Below, one piece after another: positions 8,852-17,036 of a stretch of 64,000 bases of DNA; the first letter of the stretch is position 1, and each line of letters opens with the position of its first letter. The notes below the pieces were generated by a model, which was given only the letters and a program-made list of their open reading frames with translations, did no database searches and was not told the origin of the DNA. Source of the DNA: Actinospineispora spinosispora DSM 44797 (GTDB lineage: Bacteria; Actinomycetota; Actinomycetes; Mycobacteriales; Pseudonocardiaceae); NCBI RefSeq assembly GCF_000429025.1, contig NZ_KE386837.1, positions 294,748 to 358,747 of the forward strand. Reading direction: 5' to 3'. The position numbers were made by a program, and so were the translations under genes.

Positions 8852-10027
8852 TCAACCGGGCGGCGGCCGATAGCGACGCCGGGTCGACGCGCCGACGGCG
8901 GTCAGCACCACGGTCACCGCCGCCGCGATACCGAACAGCTCCGGGTAGGCGAACCGTTCGGCCAGCGGCGCCGCGAGCAGCGACCCGATGGCGCTGCCGA
9001 TGAACAACGACGCCGCGAACAGCGCCACCGAGGTGCCCCTGGCGCGCGGCACGACGGCGGTCGCCCAGGTCTGCAGTGACGAGTGCAGGAACGACCAGCC
9101 GGCGCCGAGCAGGATCGCGGCGCAGCCGATCCCGACGGGCGACTGGCTCACCGAGGCCGAGAGGAAACCGAGACACATGAAACCGCCGCCGTAGATCATC
9201 AGTTGCCAGGTCGGGGTGGACAGCCGCTTCAGGATGCGGGAGAACCCCATCGTCCCGACCCCGTACAACGCGATGACCAGCCCGGCGACGCTCGCGCTGT
9301 AGCCCCGGTGCTCCAACGCGGGAGCCAGGAACGTGAAACAGCCCAGCAGGACGGCGCCCTCGACGAGCGCGAGCGAGTACAGCAGCCAGGCCCAGCGGGT
9401 CCGCAGCACCGTCGCCAGCTGTCGCAGCGGATGACCGGGCGCGGTGCCTGTCGTCGGCTCGGGCACGGTGCGCAGCGTGACCGCCAGTGTCGCCGCCATG
9501 AGCGCGGGCAGCGCGAACACCAGCCGCCAGCTGACCAGCACCGCGAGCCCGCCCGCGATGACCGTGGCGAACGACGTGCCGAGCGCGACCGAGAGCTGCA
9601 GGTCGGACAGCACGTGCTGCCGGATCGCCATCGGCACCGTGTCGCCGAGGTAGGTCATCGAGGTCGGGATCACCGCGCCGAAGAACGCGCCGGTCAGCAC
9701 CCGGAGTGCGACGAGCAGCGGCAGCGACGGCGCGAGCGCGGACAGCACCCCGCACACGGCCGCCGCCGCGAGCGTCACGCGCATCAGCTTCACCCGGCCG
9801 TAGCGGTCCGACAGCATGCCCCACACGGGCTGCGCGCAGCCGTAGGACAGGAAGTACCCGCTGGCGACCAGCACCGCCGACCCGAGCGGCACCCCCAGCC
9901 CGACGGAGATGGCCACGAGCATCGGCGTGACCGCGAACCGGTCGAAGCTGCTCAGAAAACTGGCCAGCACCAGCCCCCGAGGCACCCCGGCCGGTTTCGG
10001 CCGCCCCTCACCACCACTGTCGACCAC
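8852..10027 (-). CDS. MFS transporter
   Basis: About 391 residues with roughly 12 hydrophobic segments, and the MFS loop signature LSDRYGRVKLMR between helices 2 and 3. It resembles drug or small-metabolite exporters, with no substrate-specific motif. I place the start at GTG 10027 (VVDSGGEGRPKPAG). The frame stays open to 10285, but that part crosses a tandem-repeat/palindrome array (10080-10180) and is not protein-like. It may form a transcription unit with the aldo/keto reductase gene. Confidence 0.85.
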   Translation of the reverse strand: MVDSGGEGRPKPAGVPRGLVLASFLSSFDRFAVTPMLVAISVGLGVPLGSAVLVASGYFLSYGCAQPVWGMLSDRYGRVKLMRVTLAAAAVCGVLSALAPSLPLLVALRVLTGAFFGAVIPTSMTYLGDTVPMAIRQHVLSDLQLSVALGTSFATVIAGGLAVLVSWRLVFALPALMAATLAVTLRTVPEPTTGTAPGHPLRQLATVLRTRWAWLLYSLALVEGAVLLGCFTFLAPALEHRGYSASVAGLVIALYGVGTMGFSRILKRLSTPTWQLMIYGGGFMCLGFLSASVSQSPVGIGCAAILLGAGWSFLHSSLQTWATAVVPRARGTSVALFAASLFIGSAIGSLLAAPLAERFAYPELFGIAAAVTVVLTAVGASTRRRYRPPPG

Positions 10028-10079
10028 CAGCCGAACAGTAGATCTCCCCACCCGCTCGTGCGCACACCGCACACCTCGC

Positions 10080-10180
10080 GTCCACGCCGCGCACCCGGCG
10101 GTGAGGCCGCGGACCTGGTGGTGAGGCCGCAGACCTGGCGGTGAGGCCGCGGACGTGGCGGGAGGGTGCGCGGCGTGGAC
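10080..10180. repeat. Three 20-bp tandem repeats inside a 17-bp inverted repeat
   Basis: Perfect 17-bp arms, GTCCACGCCGCGCACCC at 10080-10096 and its complement at 10164-10180, enclose three consecutive 20-bp units (10100-10119, 10120-10139, 10140-10159) that start GGTGAGGCCGC. The array lies just upstream of the MFS gene start. It is neither a CRISPR array (no spacers) nor coding. Confidence 0.85.
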
Positions 10181-10253
10181 GCGCGCCGGCGGCCTCTCGG
10201 TGCACGGGCTGCCGGCCGGATGCCGGAATGCGCCCGCGCGCCCGCTGACCGCA

Positions 10254-10321
10254 CCTCGCAGAGCTTCACGTCGCGTCGCAGACACTGCAGTGTCTGCGAC
10301 GCGACCTCAGGGTCTGCGAGG
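10254..10321. repeat. 68-bp palindrome related to the 70-bp family
   Basis: Two 34-bp arms meet at the centre CACTGCAGTG and share the inner motif GTCGCGTCGCA with the 70-bp palindromes. The outer ends are CCTCGCAG and CTGCGAGG. It lies 23 bp after the methyltransferase stop (minus strand), so it may terminate that operon. Confidence 0.75.
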
Positions 10322-10344
10322 TCGTCCAGGATCCTCCGGACGGG

Positions 10345-11199
10345 TCAGGGGCGGTGCGCCTCGATCAGCCAGGTTGCCGAGTCGTAGCGGACGCCGTCGG
10401 TGGCCGTGTGGTGGGCGGCCATGTCGGCGCGCAGGGCGGCCAGCGCGCCGGCCTTCGTGTCCGGGTCCAGGTCGTCCAGCAGGAAGGCGAGCTGGCCCGA
10501 GATGAAGCGGCACGCGTCGTCGGGGTCGGGGCCGAAGTACATCGGCGCGCGCAGGTCAGTCAGCCGGATGTCGTCGAAACCGGCCGAACCCAGCAGGCCG
10601 TGCACGACGTCGGGGTCGCTGAGCGAGTTCGGGCCGGGCGCGCCGGGCGGTGGCACCGGCAGGTCGCGACCCGCCGCCGCGATCGGCCTGAACGTGCGTT
10701 GCCACTCGTTGTGCTCCGGCGACTGCCAGGTCAGCAGCACCAGCCGGCCGCCGGGGCGCAGGGCGCGAGCGATGTTGCCGAACGCGGCGGGCGGATCGCC
10801 GAAGAACATCGATCCGCACCGGCTCAGCGCCACGTCGAACCGCTCGGCCGCGAACGGATGGACCTGCGCGTCACCTTGCTCGTAGGTCACGTTGCCGAGC
10901 CGCTCGCGCTCGGTCAGCCGGCGGGCCAGCGCCAGCATCGGGGAGGACAGGTCGACGCCGAGCACCGAGCCGGAGGAGGCGCGGCGCGCGGCGTCGCGGG
11001 TGGTGAGCCCGTTGCCGCAGCCGATGTCGAGGACCGTGTCCGCGGGCTCGACGGCCGCCGCGTCGAGCAGCGAACCGTGGTAGCCGGCGAGGCCCTCGTT
11101 GTAGCGGTCGGCGTTCGCCGCCCAGTACTCGCCGGTCCGGCCGTCCCACCAGTCGCGCTGCTCGACGTTGGAGTCGTGCACGGCCAGGTCGTCGCTCAT
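10345..11199 (-). CDS. Class I SAM-dependent methyltransferase
   Basis: 284 residues. Motif I is VLDIGCGNGLTTR at about 56-68, followed by an acidic loop (LGVDLSSPML) and an ALRPGGRLVLLTW motif. This is the methyltransferase-11/25 fold, and the substrate cannot be told. The ATG at 11199 overlaps the TetR stop as ATGA, so the two are translationally coupled. This fixes the start, although the frame stays open further upstream inside the TetR gene. Confidence 0.9.
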   Translation of the reverse strand: MSDDLAVHDSNVEQRDWWDGRTGEYWAANADRYNEGLAGYHGSLLDAAAVEPADTVLDIGCGNGLTTRDAARRASSGSVLGVDLSSPMLALARRLTERERLGNVTYEQGDAQVHPFAAERFDVALSRCGSMFFGDPPAAFGNIARALRPGGRLVLLTWQSPEHNEWQRTFRPIAAAGRDLPVPPPGAPGPNSLSDPDVVHGLLGSAGFDDIRLTDLRAPMYFGPDPDDACRFISGQLAFLLDDLDPDTKAGALAALRADMAAHHTATDGVRYDSATWLIEAHRP

Positions 11200-11819
11200 C
11201 GGTCCCCTTCGGTCGGTTCGGCGGCCAGCAGACGCTGCGCCGTCGCCACCAGGAACGCCCGGTGCGCCTGGCGTTGCTCGGTGCTCGCCGCATCCTCGCC
11301 GGTGATCATCTCGGCGAGCTGCGGGACGTACAGGGTCCATTCGGCGAGCCCGATGAGCAACAGCAGGATGCGCTCGGCGGGCAGCTCGCGGGTGATCAGC
11401 CCGGAGCGCTGCGCGGTCGCGATCACCGAGACCTTGGCGGCGTAACCGCTCGCGCGCTGCGTGAAGTTCGGCGCCTGTCGTGGCGTGAACGACAGCGCTT
11501 CCCACTGCACCAACCGAACCAGGTGTGGGTGGGCGGCGCAGTAGTCGAACAGCTCGCCGACGAACTCGCCGATGGTGTCCTCACGCAGCTCGACCGCCTG
11601 GGCCAGCTGTTCCAGCTCGTTCGCCAGTACCAGGCTGAACAGCTCGGACTTGTCGCCGAACTGCTCGTACAGGGTGCGCTTGTTCGCCCGCGCGCGGTTG
11701 GCGATGCGCTCGACGCGGGCGCCGGCGATGCCGTGCTCGGCGAACTCCTCGACCGCCGAGTCGAGCAGGCGTCGACGAGCATCCGAAGAGTCCCTGGGCA
11801 TCGTGAACGAGTATGTCAT
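11196..11819 (-). CDS. TetR-family repressor
   Basis: About 207 residues. The N-terminal HTH is typical (RRRLLDSAVEEFAEHG, then NKRTLYEQFGDKSELF). The C-terminal part is alpha-helical and ligand-binding. The start is ATG 11819 or ATG 11801 six codons later. It is cotranscribed with the methyltransferase gene (ATGA overlap) and divergent from the MBL-hydrolase gene. A 16-bp palindrome lies between the two starts, so the protein very likely represses both units. Confidence 0.9.
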   Translation of the reverse strand: MTYSFTMPRDSSDARRRLLDSAVEEFAEHGIAGARVERIANRARANKRTLYEQFGDKSELFSLVLANELEQLAQAVELREDTIGEFVGELFDYCAAHPHLVRLVQWEALSFTPRQAPNFTQRASGYAAKVSVIATAQRSGLITRELPAERILLLLIGLAEWTLYVPQLAEMITGEDAASTEQRQAHRAFLVATAQRLLAAEPTEGDR

Positions 11820-11837
11820 TCCGAAACAGGCTTGTAC

Positions 11838-11853
11838 CGAACCGTTCGGTTCG
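11838..11853. promoter_or_regulatory. TetR operator candidate
   Basis: CGAACCG-TT-CGGTTCG is a perfect 7-bp inverted repeat with a 2-bp centre, in the 48-bp gap between the TetR and MBL-hydrolase starts. Shape and position fit autoregulation plus control of the divergent gene. Confidence 0.8.
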
Positions 11854-11867
11854 TTACCTTCCTCGCC

Positions 11868-12839
11868 GTGACGAGCGACAAGCAGTTGACCAGGCGAGGA
11901 ATGTTGGTGGGCTCGGCGGGCGTGGTGGGCGCCGTGGGCCTCGGTGCGGTGGCCTGCGCGTCGGCGGCCCGCACGACCCGCCGGCCGCCGACTAATGCGG
12001 GCGTGAGCCTCCGCTGGTGGGGCAACAACGCCTGGGAGATCACGTTCGACACCACCACGATCCTGATCGACCCGTGGGTCACCCGATTCCACACCGGCAC
12101 CTACTCGCCCGAGGGCAGCGACCCGAACACGCCGCTGAGCTGGAACCCCGACCTGGTACACCGCTGTTTCCCCAAGGCCGACACGGTGCTGCTGACCCAC
12201 GGCCACTTCGACCACCTCACGGACGTACCGCTGGTCGCCGCGCACACCGGCGCCACAGTGCTCGGCACCGAGTCGCACCTGAACATGCTGCGTGCACTAC
12301 GTACGACCGACGGCGTCCAGGCACCACCCGACCAGCTCGCCACGGTGACCGGCGGCGAGCTGTACCAGTACCCGGACTTCACCGTCCAGGTGCTCCGATC
12401 GGTGCACAGCGCAACCGGCAAGCGCCGCCAGGTGCCGTTCCCTGGCACCCGCCCCGGCCCCCAGCCACCCGCTGTCCGGACCATCTCGGACCTGGTCGAC
12501 GGAGGCACGCTCGGCTACTTCCTGACGATCGGCGACCGGTTCCGCATCTTCGCCCTCGGCACCGGCAACTACATCCCCGAGGTCGTCGACGGGCTGCGTC
12601 CGGACCTGGCGATCGTCCCGACCGGCGGCGGCTCCATGCCCGACTACGCCAAGCGCCTGCTCGACTGTCTGGGCCACCCGCGTTTCGTCGTGCCCACCCA
12701 CTGGGACGACTTCGACCTCCCGCTCACCGAGCCGGCGAAGGACACCGGCGGCCTGACGACGCTGCGCGACGCGGTGTCGGCCGCCAGCCCGGCGACCGAA
12801 TTCATCCTCCTGGACCACCAGCAGCAACACACCTTCTGA
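11868..12839 (+). CDS. Tat-exported MBL-fold metallohydrolase (probable lipoprotein)
   Basis: About 323 residues from GTG 11868. The N-terminus has a twin Arg (R9-R10, LTRRGMLVG), a hydrophobic stretch and a possible lipobox AVAC with C30, so Tat export and lipidation are likely. The mature part is a metallo-beta-lactamase fold with H111, H113, D115 and H116 (THGHFDH) and a late THWDDF segment, closest to the UlaG/YtnP-like groups. Its substrate is unknown. It is divergent from the TetR gene and shares its operator. Confidence 0.85.
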   Translation: MTSDKQLTRRGMLVGSAGVVGAVGLGAVACASAARTTRRPPTNAGVSLRWWGNNAWEITFDTTTILIDPWVTRFHTGTYSPEGSDPNTPLSWNPDLVHRCFPKADTVLLTHGHFDHLTDVPLVAAHTGATVLGTESHLNMLRALRTTDGVQAPPDQLATVTGGELYQYPDFTVQVLRSVHSATGKRRQVPFPGTRPGPQPPAVRTISDLVDGGTLGYFLTIGDRFRIFALGTGNYIPEVVDGLRPDLAIVPTGGGSMPDYAKRLLDCLGHPRFVVPTHWDDFDLPLTEPAKDTGGLTTLRDAVSAASPATEFILLDHQQQHTF

Positions 12840-12860
12840 TCCGCCGTAGGCTGCGACCCC

Positions 12861-13319
12861 ATGAGCGACTCCGCGCGGATCACTGTCTCTCGCACGATCG
12901 CGGCTCCGGTGGAGCGGGTGTTCGCGCTCCTCGCCGACCCGGACCGCCACCCCGACATCGACGGCTCCGGGATGGTGCGCGGTTCGCGGACCCACACCGT
13001 GCTCACCGACGTCGGCGACGTGTTCACCATGGACATGTACGTCGAGCAGCTCGGCGAGTACCAGACCGACAACGTGGTGACCAGCTACCAGCGCGACGTC
13101 GAGATCGGCTGGTCGCCGGGACCGGCCGGCCGGCCCCAGCTCGGTCACACCTACACCTACGCGCTGCGCCAGAACGGCGACGACCTCACCGACGTGACGT
13201 TGAACTACGACTGGTCCTCGGTGACCGACGAGCGGGTCCTGCCGATGCTGCCGTTCGTCTCGGCCGACCAGCTCGGCTCGAGCCTCGCGCTACTCGCCGA
13301 GGTTCTCGAAAAGCCCTGA
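12861..13319 (+). CDS. SRPBCC/polyketide-cyclase-like protein
   Basis: 152 residues with the START-like pattern ITVSRTIAAPVERVFALLADPDRHPDI at the N-terminus. These helix-grip proteins bind hydrophobic ligands. There is no catalytic signature. It starts 21 bp after the MBL-hydrolase gene in the same direction, and its stop directly abuts the stop of the convergent TetR gene (13319/13320). Confidence 0.85.
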   Translation: MSDSARITVSRTIAAPVERVFALLADPDRHPDIDGSGMVRGSRTHTVLTDVGDVFTMDMYVEQLGEYQTDNVVTSYQRDVEIGWSPGPAGRPQLGHTYTYALRQNGDDLTDVTLNYDWSSVTDERVLPMLPFVSADQLGSSLALLAEVLEKP

Positions 13320-13991
13320 TCAGCCACACTGTCCGGCGAACCTGGGCGCGGGTGCGGGCGGCGGTCCGAGCACCATCGAGTGGACGATGCTGCGCACGGC
13401 CGGGCGCATGATGGTGTGCTCGAAGTCGCGGCGGGGCAGCGCGAGCTGACCGGCGAGCAACCCGTTGATGACGTTGACGAGCTGCGCCATGTCGGTGCGC
13501 GGGTCGCCGGACCCGAGCGCGCGCAGCGTCTCCTCGGTGATGTCTGCGTAGCCGCGGCCCCATTCGGCGAACACGCTGCGCAGCCGGGGTTCCCGGGCGG
13601 AGGCCACCTGCAGTTCGAGAGCCGCGATGCCGAGGTCACGGTCGGTCCGCAGCTGGTCGAGGAAGAACGTGCAGAGCATGTCGGCGAACCGGGTCGGGCG
13701 GTCGGCCATCGGCTCGAACCGGGGCCAGTCGGAGCGCAGCCGTTCGATGCACAGGTGCGCCAGGTACTCGAGGGTCTGCTCGATGAGCGTCTCGCGGGAC
13801 CCGAAGTGGTGGATGACGGCGCCCGCCGCGGCGTTGGCCTCGGTGGTGACCGAGTGATGACTGACGGCGCTGACGCCGTCCCTGGCGATGATGCGCAGCG
13901 CCGCGCAGATCAGCTCTTCGCGCTGCTGGGCGCCCCGTTTGTTGCGCTGGCCGGCGGTGTCGCCGTCGGGGAGGCGCAGGTGGACGGACAC
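13320..13991 (-). CDS. TetR-family regulator
   Basis: 223 residues from a GTG at 13991. The HTH is at about residues 25-70 (AALRIIARDGVSAVSHHSVTTEANAAAGAVIHHFGS). The C-terminal ligand domain is generic. It is convergent with the SRPBCC gene with no intergenic base, and divergent from the YCII/sigma pair with 180 bp between. No palindromic operator is obvious near its start, so the target is open. Confidence 0.85.
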   Translation of the reverse strand: MSVHLRLPDGDTAGQRNKRGAQQREELICAALRIIARDGVSAVSHHSVTTEANAAAGAVIHHFGSRETLIEQTLEYLAHLCIERLRSDWPRFEPMADRPTRFADMLCTFFLDQLRTDRDLGIAALELQVASAREPRLRSVFAEWGRGYADITEETLRALGSGDPRTDMAQLVNVINGLLAGQLALPRRDFEHTIMRPAVRSIVHSMVLGPPPAPAPRFAGQCG

Positions 13992-14171
13992 AAGATCATC
14001 TTAACTCGTGCGGAATCCACCGAACCGTGGTAGCGCCGCGCGCCGACGACCGGCAGGCTGCTATCGGCGGTCACCGCGCCGAAGTTTCCTCGATTCTCCC
14101 CCGCCGGGGATGTCCGGATCGCGGCCCGGGCTTCGACGTCCCCGATGTCACACCGAGCAGAGGAGCGGAAG

Positions 14172-14582
14172 ATGAAGTACTTGATCATGGTCTACGGGTC
14201 GCAGCGGGACTACGACAGCATGAACGGGAGGTCGGTCGATGGCAGCCCGGTCTGGACCCAGACCGAGGTCGCCGCGTTGCACGAGTTCATGGGGACCTTC
14301 ACCAAGGAGCTGGAGGCCTCCGGTGAGCTGGTCGACGGCCAGGGCTTGACCGACCCGGTGCACGCCAGGCGCATCCAGCTGCGCGACGGGGCGCCGGTGG
14401 TCACCGACGGGCCGTACCCGGAGACCGAGGAGGTGCTGGCCGGATTCTGGATGGTGGACTGTGTCAGCTTCGACCGCGCGACCGAGCTCGCCGCCAAGGT
14501 CGCCCGCTGCCCGTCGCCGAGCTGGATGCGTGCCGAGCACATCGACGTCCGACCGGTCTACGACGGCGCACCGGTCGACTGA
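14172..14582 (+). CDS. YCII/DGPF-domain protein linked to an ECF sigma factor
   Basis: 136 residues. MKYLIMVYGS at the start and the DGPYPETEEVLAGFW segment identify a YciI-related DGPF protein. The ATG at 14172 has AGGAG 6 nt upstream. The next gene begins 3 bp after the stop and encodes an ECF sigma factor with a long C-terminus. This pairing is the hallmark of ECF42 loci, where DGPF genes are the main sigma targets. The biochemical role of DGPF proteins is unresolved. Confidence 0.9.
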   Translation: MKYLIMVYGSQRDYDSMNGRSVDGSPVWTQTEVAALHEFMGTFTKELEASGELVDGQGLTDPVHARRIQLRDGAPVVTDGPYPETEEVLAGFWMVDCVSFDRATELAAKVARCPSPSWMRAEHIDVRPVYDGAPVD

Positions 14583-14585
14583 CGC

Positions 14586-15824
14586 ATGGAGCCCGCATCC
14601 GTCGAGGGCCTGGTGCGCGACCTCGCGCCCCAGGTCCTCGGCGCGGTCGTGCGGCGTTACGGCCACTTCGACGCGGCCGAGGACGCCGTGCAGGAGGCGT
14701 TGCTGGCGGCCGCCGTGCAGTGGCCGCGCGACGGCGTCCCCGACGATCCGAAGGCGTGGCTGATCACCGTCGCCGCGCGGAGGCTGACCGACCTACTGCG
14801 CGCTGACCAGGCACGACGGCGCCGCGAGGACGCCGTCGCGGCCAGGGCACTTCCCGAACAGTGGTGGGCCCCGGCGGCCGACCGGGCACCCGAGCCGAGC
14901 GACGACAGCCTGACGCTGATGTTCCTGTGCTGTCACCCGGCGCTGTCGCCGTCGTCCCAGATCGCGCTGACCCTGCGCGCGGTCGGCGGCCTGGGTACCG
15001 GTGAGATCGCGCGCGCGTTCCTGGTGCCCGAAGCCACCATGACCCGCAGGATCAGCCGGGCCAAGCGGGGCATCGTGGACAGCGGTGTCCCGTTCGGCCC
15101 GCCACCGGTGGCGGAGCGGGACCAGCGGCTCGCCTCGGTGCTGCACGTCCTGTACCTGATCTTCACCGAGGGCTACACGGGTACGTCGGCGGCGAGCCCG
15201 CGGCGCGGGGACCTGACCGGCGAGGCGATCCGGCTGACCCGCCTGCTCCACCGGCTGCTGCCCGAGGATGGTGAGGTCACCGGTCTGCTCGCGTTGATGC
15301 TGCTCATCGAGGCCCGCCGGGCCGCGCGCACGAGCGCCGACGGGGCACTCGTCCCGATGGACGAGCAGGACCGGGACCGGTGGGACACCGAACTGATCAC
15401 CGAAGGCGTCGCACTGGTGACCGAAGCCCTCGGCGGCGGGGTTCCCGGCGAGTATCAGCTACAAGCCGCGATCAACGCGGTCCACGACGAGGCGCCGAGC
15501 GCCGAGAAGACCGACTGGGCACAGATCGTCGCCCTGTACGAGCTGCTCATGCGGCTGCGGGACAACCCGGTCGTCGCGTTGAACCACGCGGTCGCGGTCG
15601 CCATGGCACGCGGGGCGGAGGAGGGGCTCGCCCTCGTCGCCCGGCTGGCCGGCGATCCCCGGCTCGCCGACGACCACCGTCTGTTCGCGGTCCGAGCGCA
15701 CCTGCTGGAACGCAACGGCGACCACGCCGAGGCCCGCGACCAGTACCTGGCGGCAGCCCGCCGCGCAACCCACGCCCCCCACCAGCGCTACCTGAACACC
15801 CAAGCATCCCGCCTCCCTTCGTGA
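14586..15824 (+). CDS. ECF sigma factor, ECF42-like, with long C-terminal extension
   Basis: 412 residues. Sigma-2 lies at about 5-80 (EDAVQEALLAAAVQW) and sigma-4 at about 115-170 (FLVPEATMTRRISRAKR). A helical extension of about 230 residues (DUF6596/TPR-like) follows, about twice the length of a minimal ECF factor. In ECF42 the extension is needed for activity and no anti-sigma gene is present, as seen here. The gene follows the DGPF gene by 3 bp. Its TGA stop is the TGA inside the first GTGAGTG palindrome. Confidence 0.9.
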   Translation: MEPASVEGLVRDLAPQVLGAVVRRYGHFDAAEDAVQEALLAAAVQWPRDGVPDDPKAWLITVAARRLTDLLRADQARRRREDAVAARALPEQWWAPAADRAPEPSDDSLTLMFLCCHPALSPSSQIALTLRAVGGLGTGEIARAFLVPEATMTRRISRAKRGIVDSGVPFGPPPVAERDQRLASVLHVLYLIFTEGYTGTSAASPRRGDLTGEAIRLTRLLHRLLPEDGEVTGLLALMLLIEARRAARTSADGALVPMDEQDRDRWDTELITEGVALVTEALGGGVPGEYQLQAAINAVHDEAPSAEKTDWAQIVALYELLMRLRDNPVVALNHAVAVAMARGAEEGLALVARLAGDPRLADDHRLFAVRAHLLERNGDHAEARDQYLAAARRATHAPHQRYLNTQASRLPS

Positions 15825-15938
15825 GTGGCAAGGACGCCTACCGCGAAGCGGCGCCGAAGGCGTAGGCGCTCGGAGCACTCACGACAGCTTTTCCGTCGTG
15901 AGTGATCCGGGCGCCTATAGGCGCCCTTGCCACTCACG
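15820..15938. repeat. 119-bp composite palindrome, copy 1
   Basis: It runs from CGTGAGTG to CACTCACG. Two half-elements (15820-15883 and 15897-15938) are joined by CGACAGCTTTTCCGTCG-like sequence. The first half carries the GC-rich insert (CCGCGAAGCGGCGCCGAAGG) and the second the short CTATAG tip. The outer arm of the first half pairs best with the outer arm of the second (GGCAAGG/CCTTGCC), so the whole is one long inverted repeat. It overlaps the sigma-factor stop. Confidence 0.85.
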
Positions 15939-16042
15939 AGTCGACGGCGAAGCCGAGATGCCTTGGAGCCGGGTACGGGCTAAGCCGGGTACGGGGCCGT
16001 GGTCCCGACCGCGTGCCAAGAGTGCACTGCCCCGGGGTCCCT

Positions 16043-16161
16043 CGTGAGTGCTGAGGGCGCCTATAGCCGGTCTACGCACTCACGACGAAAAGCGTGTCGT
16101 GAGTGCGTAGAGCGGCTACCGCTTCGCGGCCCCTGCGGGGTAGACGCCCTCATCACTCACG
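16043..16161. repeat. 119-bp composite palindrome, copy 2
   Basis: Same length and ends as copy 1, but mirror arranged: the first half (16043-16084) has the CTATAG tip and the second half (16098-16161) has the GC-rich insert. Outer arms share TGAGGGCG/CGCCCTCA and inner arms TCTACGC/GCGTAGA. With copy 1 it fills the 361-bp gap between the sigma factor and the GNAT gene. I see no gene there. Confidence 0.85.
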
Positions 16162-16185
16162 AGGGGGCTTGGCAGGGTAGGGGGT

Positions 16186-16680
16186 ATGACGGTTCGCCAG
16201 GCATTGACTGAGGATCTTGACGCGATCGGTGAGATCTATGCCCATTACGTCAGGCATAGCGTCACCACGTTCGAGCTCGACCCGCCGGATCGCCAGGCCT
16301 GGCGTGCGCGGTTCGACGCCGTGACAGGCGCGGGCCTGCCGTTCCTGGTTGCCGAGCTCGACGGCGCGGTGGCCGGCTACGCCTACTGCACGCCGTGGAA
16401 GCCGCGTCCGGCCTACCGGGGGACCGTGGAGAACTCGATCTACGTCGCGCCGTGGGCGACGCGGCGCCGGGTCGGCGCAAAGCTCCTGGACGCGTTGCTC
16501 GTCGCCTGCCCGGAGGCCGGTGTTCGTGAGGTGATCGCGGTCATAGTCGACAGCGGCGACCCGTCGTCGGTCGAGCTGCACCGGCGGCACGGATTCGTCG
16601 AGGCTGGACGGCTGGCGAAGGTGGGGATCAAGCACGGCTTCCAGCTGGACACCATGCTCTACCAGCGCAGCATCGGCTGA
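16186..16680 (+). CDS. GNAT acetyltransferase, phosphinothricin/methionine-sulfoximine type
   Basis: 164 residues. Conserved segments of the Pat/MddA group are present: EIYAHYVRHSVTTFE near the N-terminus, YAYCTPWKPRPAYRGTVENS, and FVEAGRLAKVGIKHG near the C-terminus. These enzymes acetylate phosphinothricin or amino-acid sulfoximines or sulfones with acetyl-CoA. The exact substrate here is not provable. It lies 24 bp after a composite palindrome, which may insulate it from the upstream sigma operon. Confidence 0.85.
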   Translation: MTVRQALTEDLDAIGEIYAHYVRHSVTTFELDPPDRQAWRARFDAVTGAGLPFLVAELDGAVAGYAYCTPWKPRPAYRGTVENSIYVAPWATRRRVGAKLLDALLVACPEAGVREVIAVIVDSGDPSSVELHRRHGFVEAGRLAKVGIKHGFQLDTMLYQRSIG

Positions 16681-16852
16681 CGCCGCGATGTCGTCCGCGT
16701 TCGGAGTGTCGGGGTGACGGCGTCGGGCCGACCGCTACCATGATCCGAAACTGAGAAACCTAAGAGGCTGTAAAAGCGTCGCGATCGGGCACCCCTGTGC
16801 CGTTACCATCTGGCCGAGTGGATCTTCATGGTGATCGCGAACGCTAGAACGA

Positions 16853-16881
16853 TTGAGTAAGCAACCGGATCTTCATGTAAC
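16853..16881 (+). promoter_or_regulatory. Possible promoter in a long leader
   Basis: TTGAGT (16853-16858), a 17-bp spacer and TGTAAC (16876-16881) form a weak sigma-70-like promoter about 150 bp before the reductase-fusion gene. The 356-bp gap 16681-17036 also holds CCGGATC/GATCCGG and GGGACC/GGTCCC hairpins, so the mRNA leader is likely structured. I could not match it to a known riboswitch. Confidence 0.3.
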
Positions 16882-17036
16882 GATCCGGGTGTCACTATCG
16901 ACTCACCAGAGGCAGCGGGACCGGCTCACAGGTCCCGCACAGGTGGATTGAGGAGCTGGTTGGTGCTCGAGCCGCAGAGGCTCGGCAAGTCGGCGTCGGC
17001 TGATGGGTCGACGTACCGCCATCGAGGGGGTGGGGG

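Noticed and set aside
10100..10159. CRISPR-like repeat array
   Set aside because: The three 20-bp units are contiguous with no spacers and no cas genes are present.
10028..10285. N-terminal extension of the MFS gene
   Set aside because: It reads through tandem repeats and a palindrome and is not conserved-looking. GTG 10027 gives a normal MFS start.
16681..17036. Known riboswitch (c-di-AMP or similar) before the reductase fusion
   Set aside because: Hairpins are present but the conserved motifs of the classes I know were not found.
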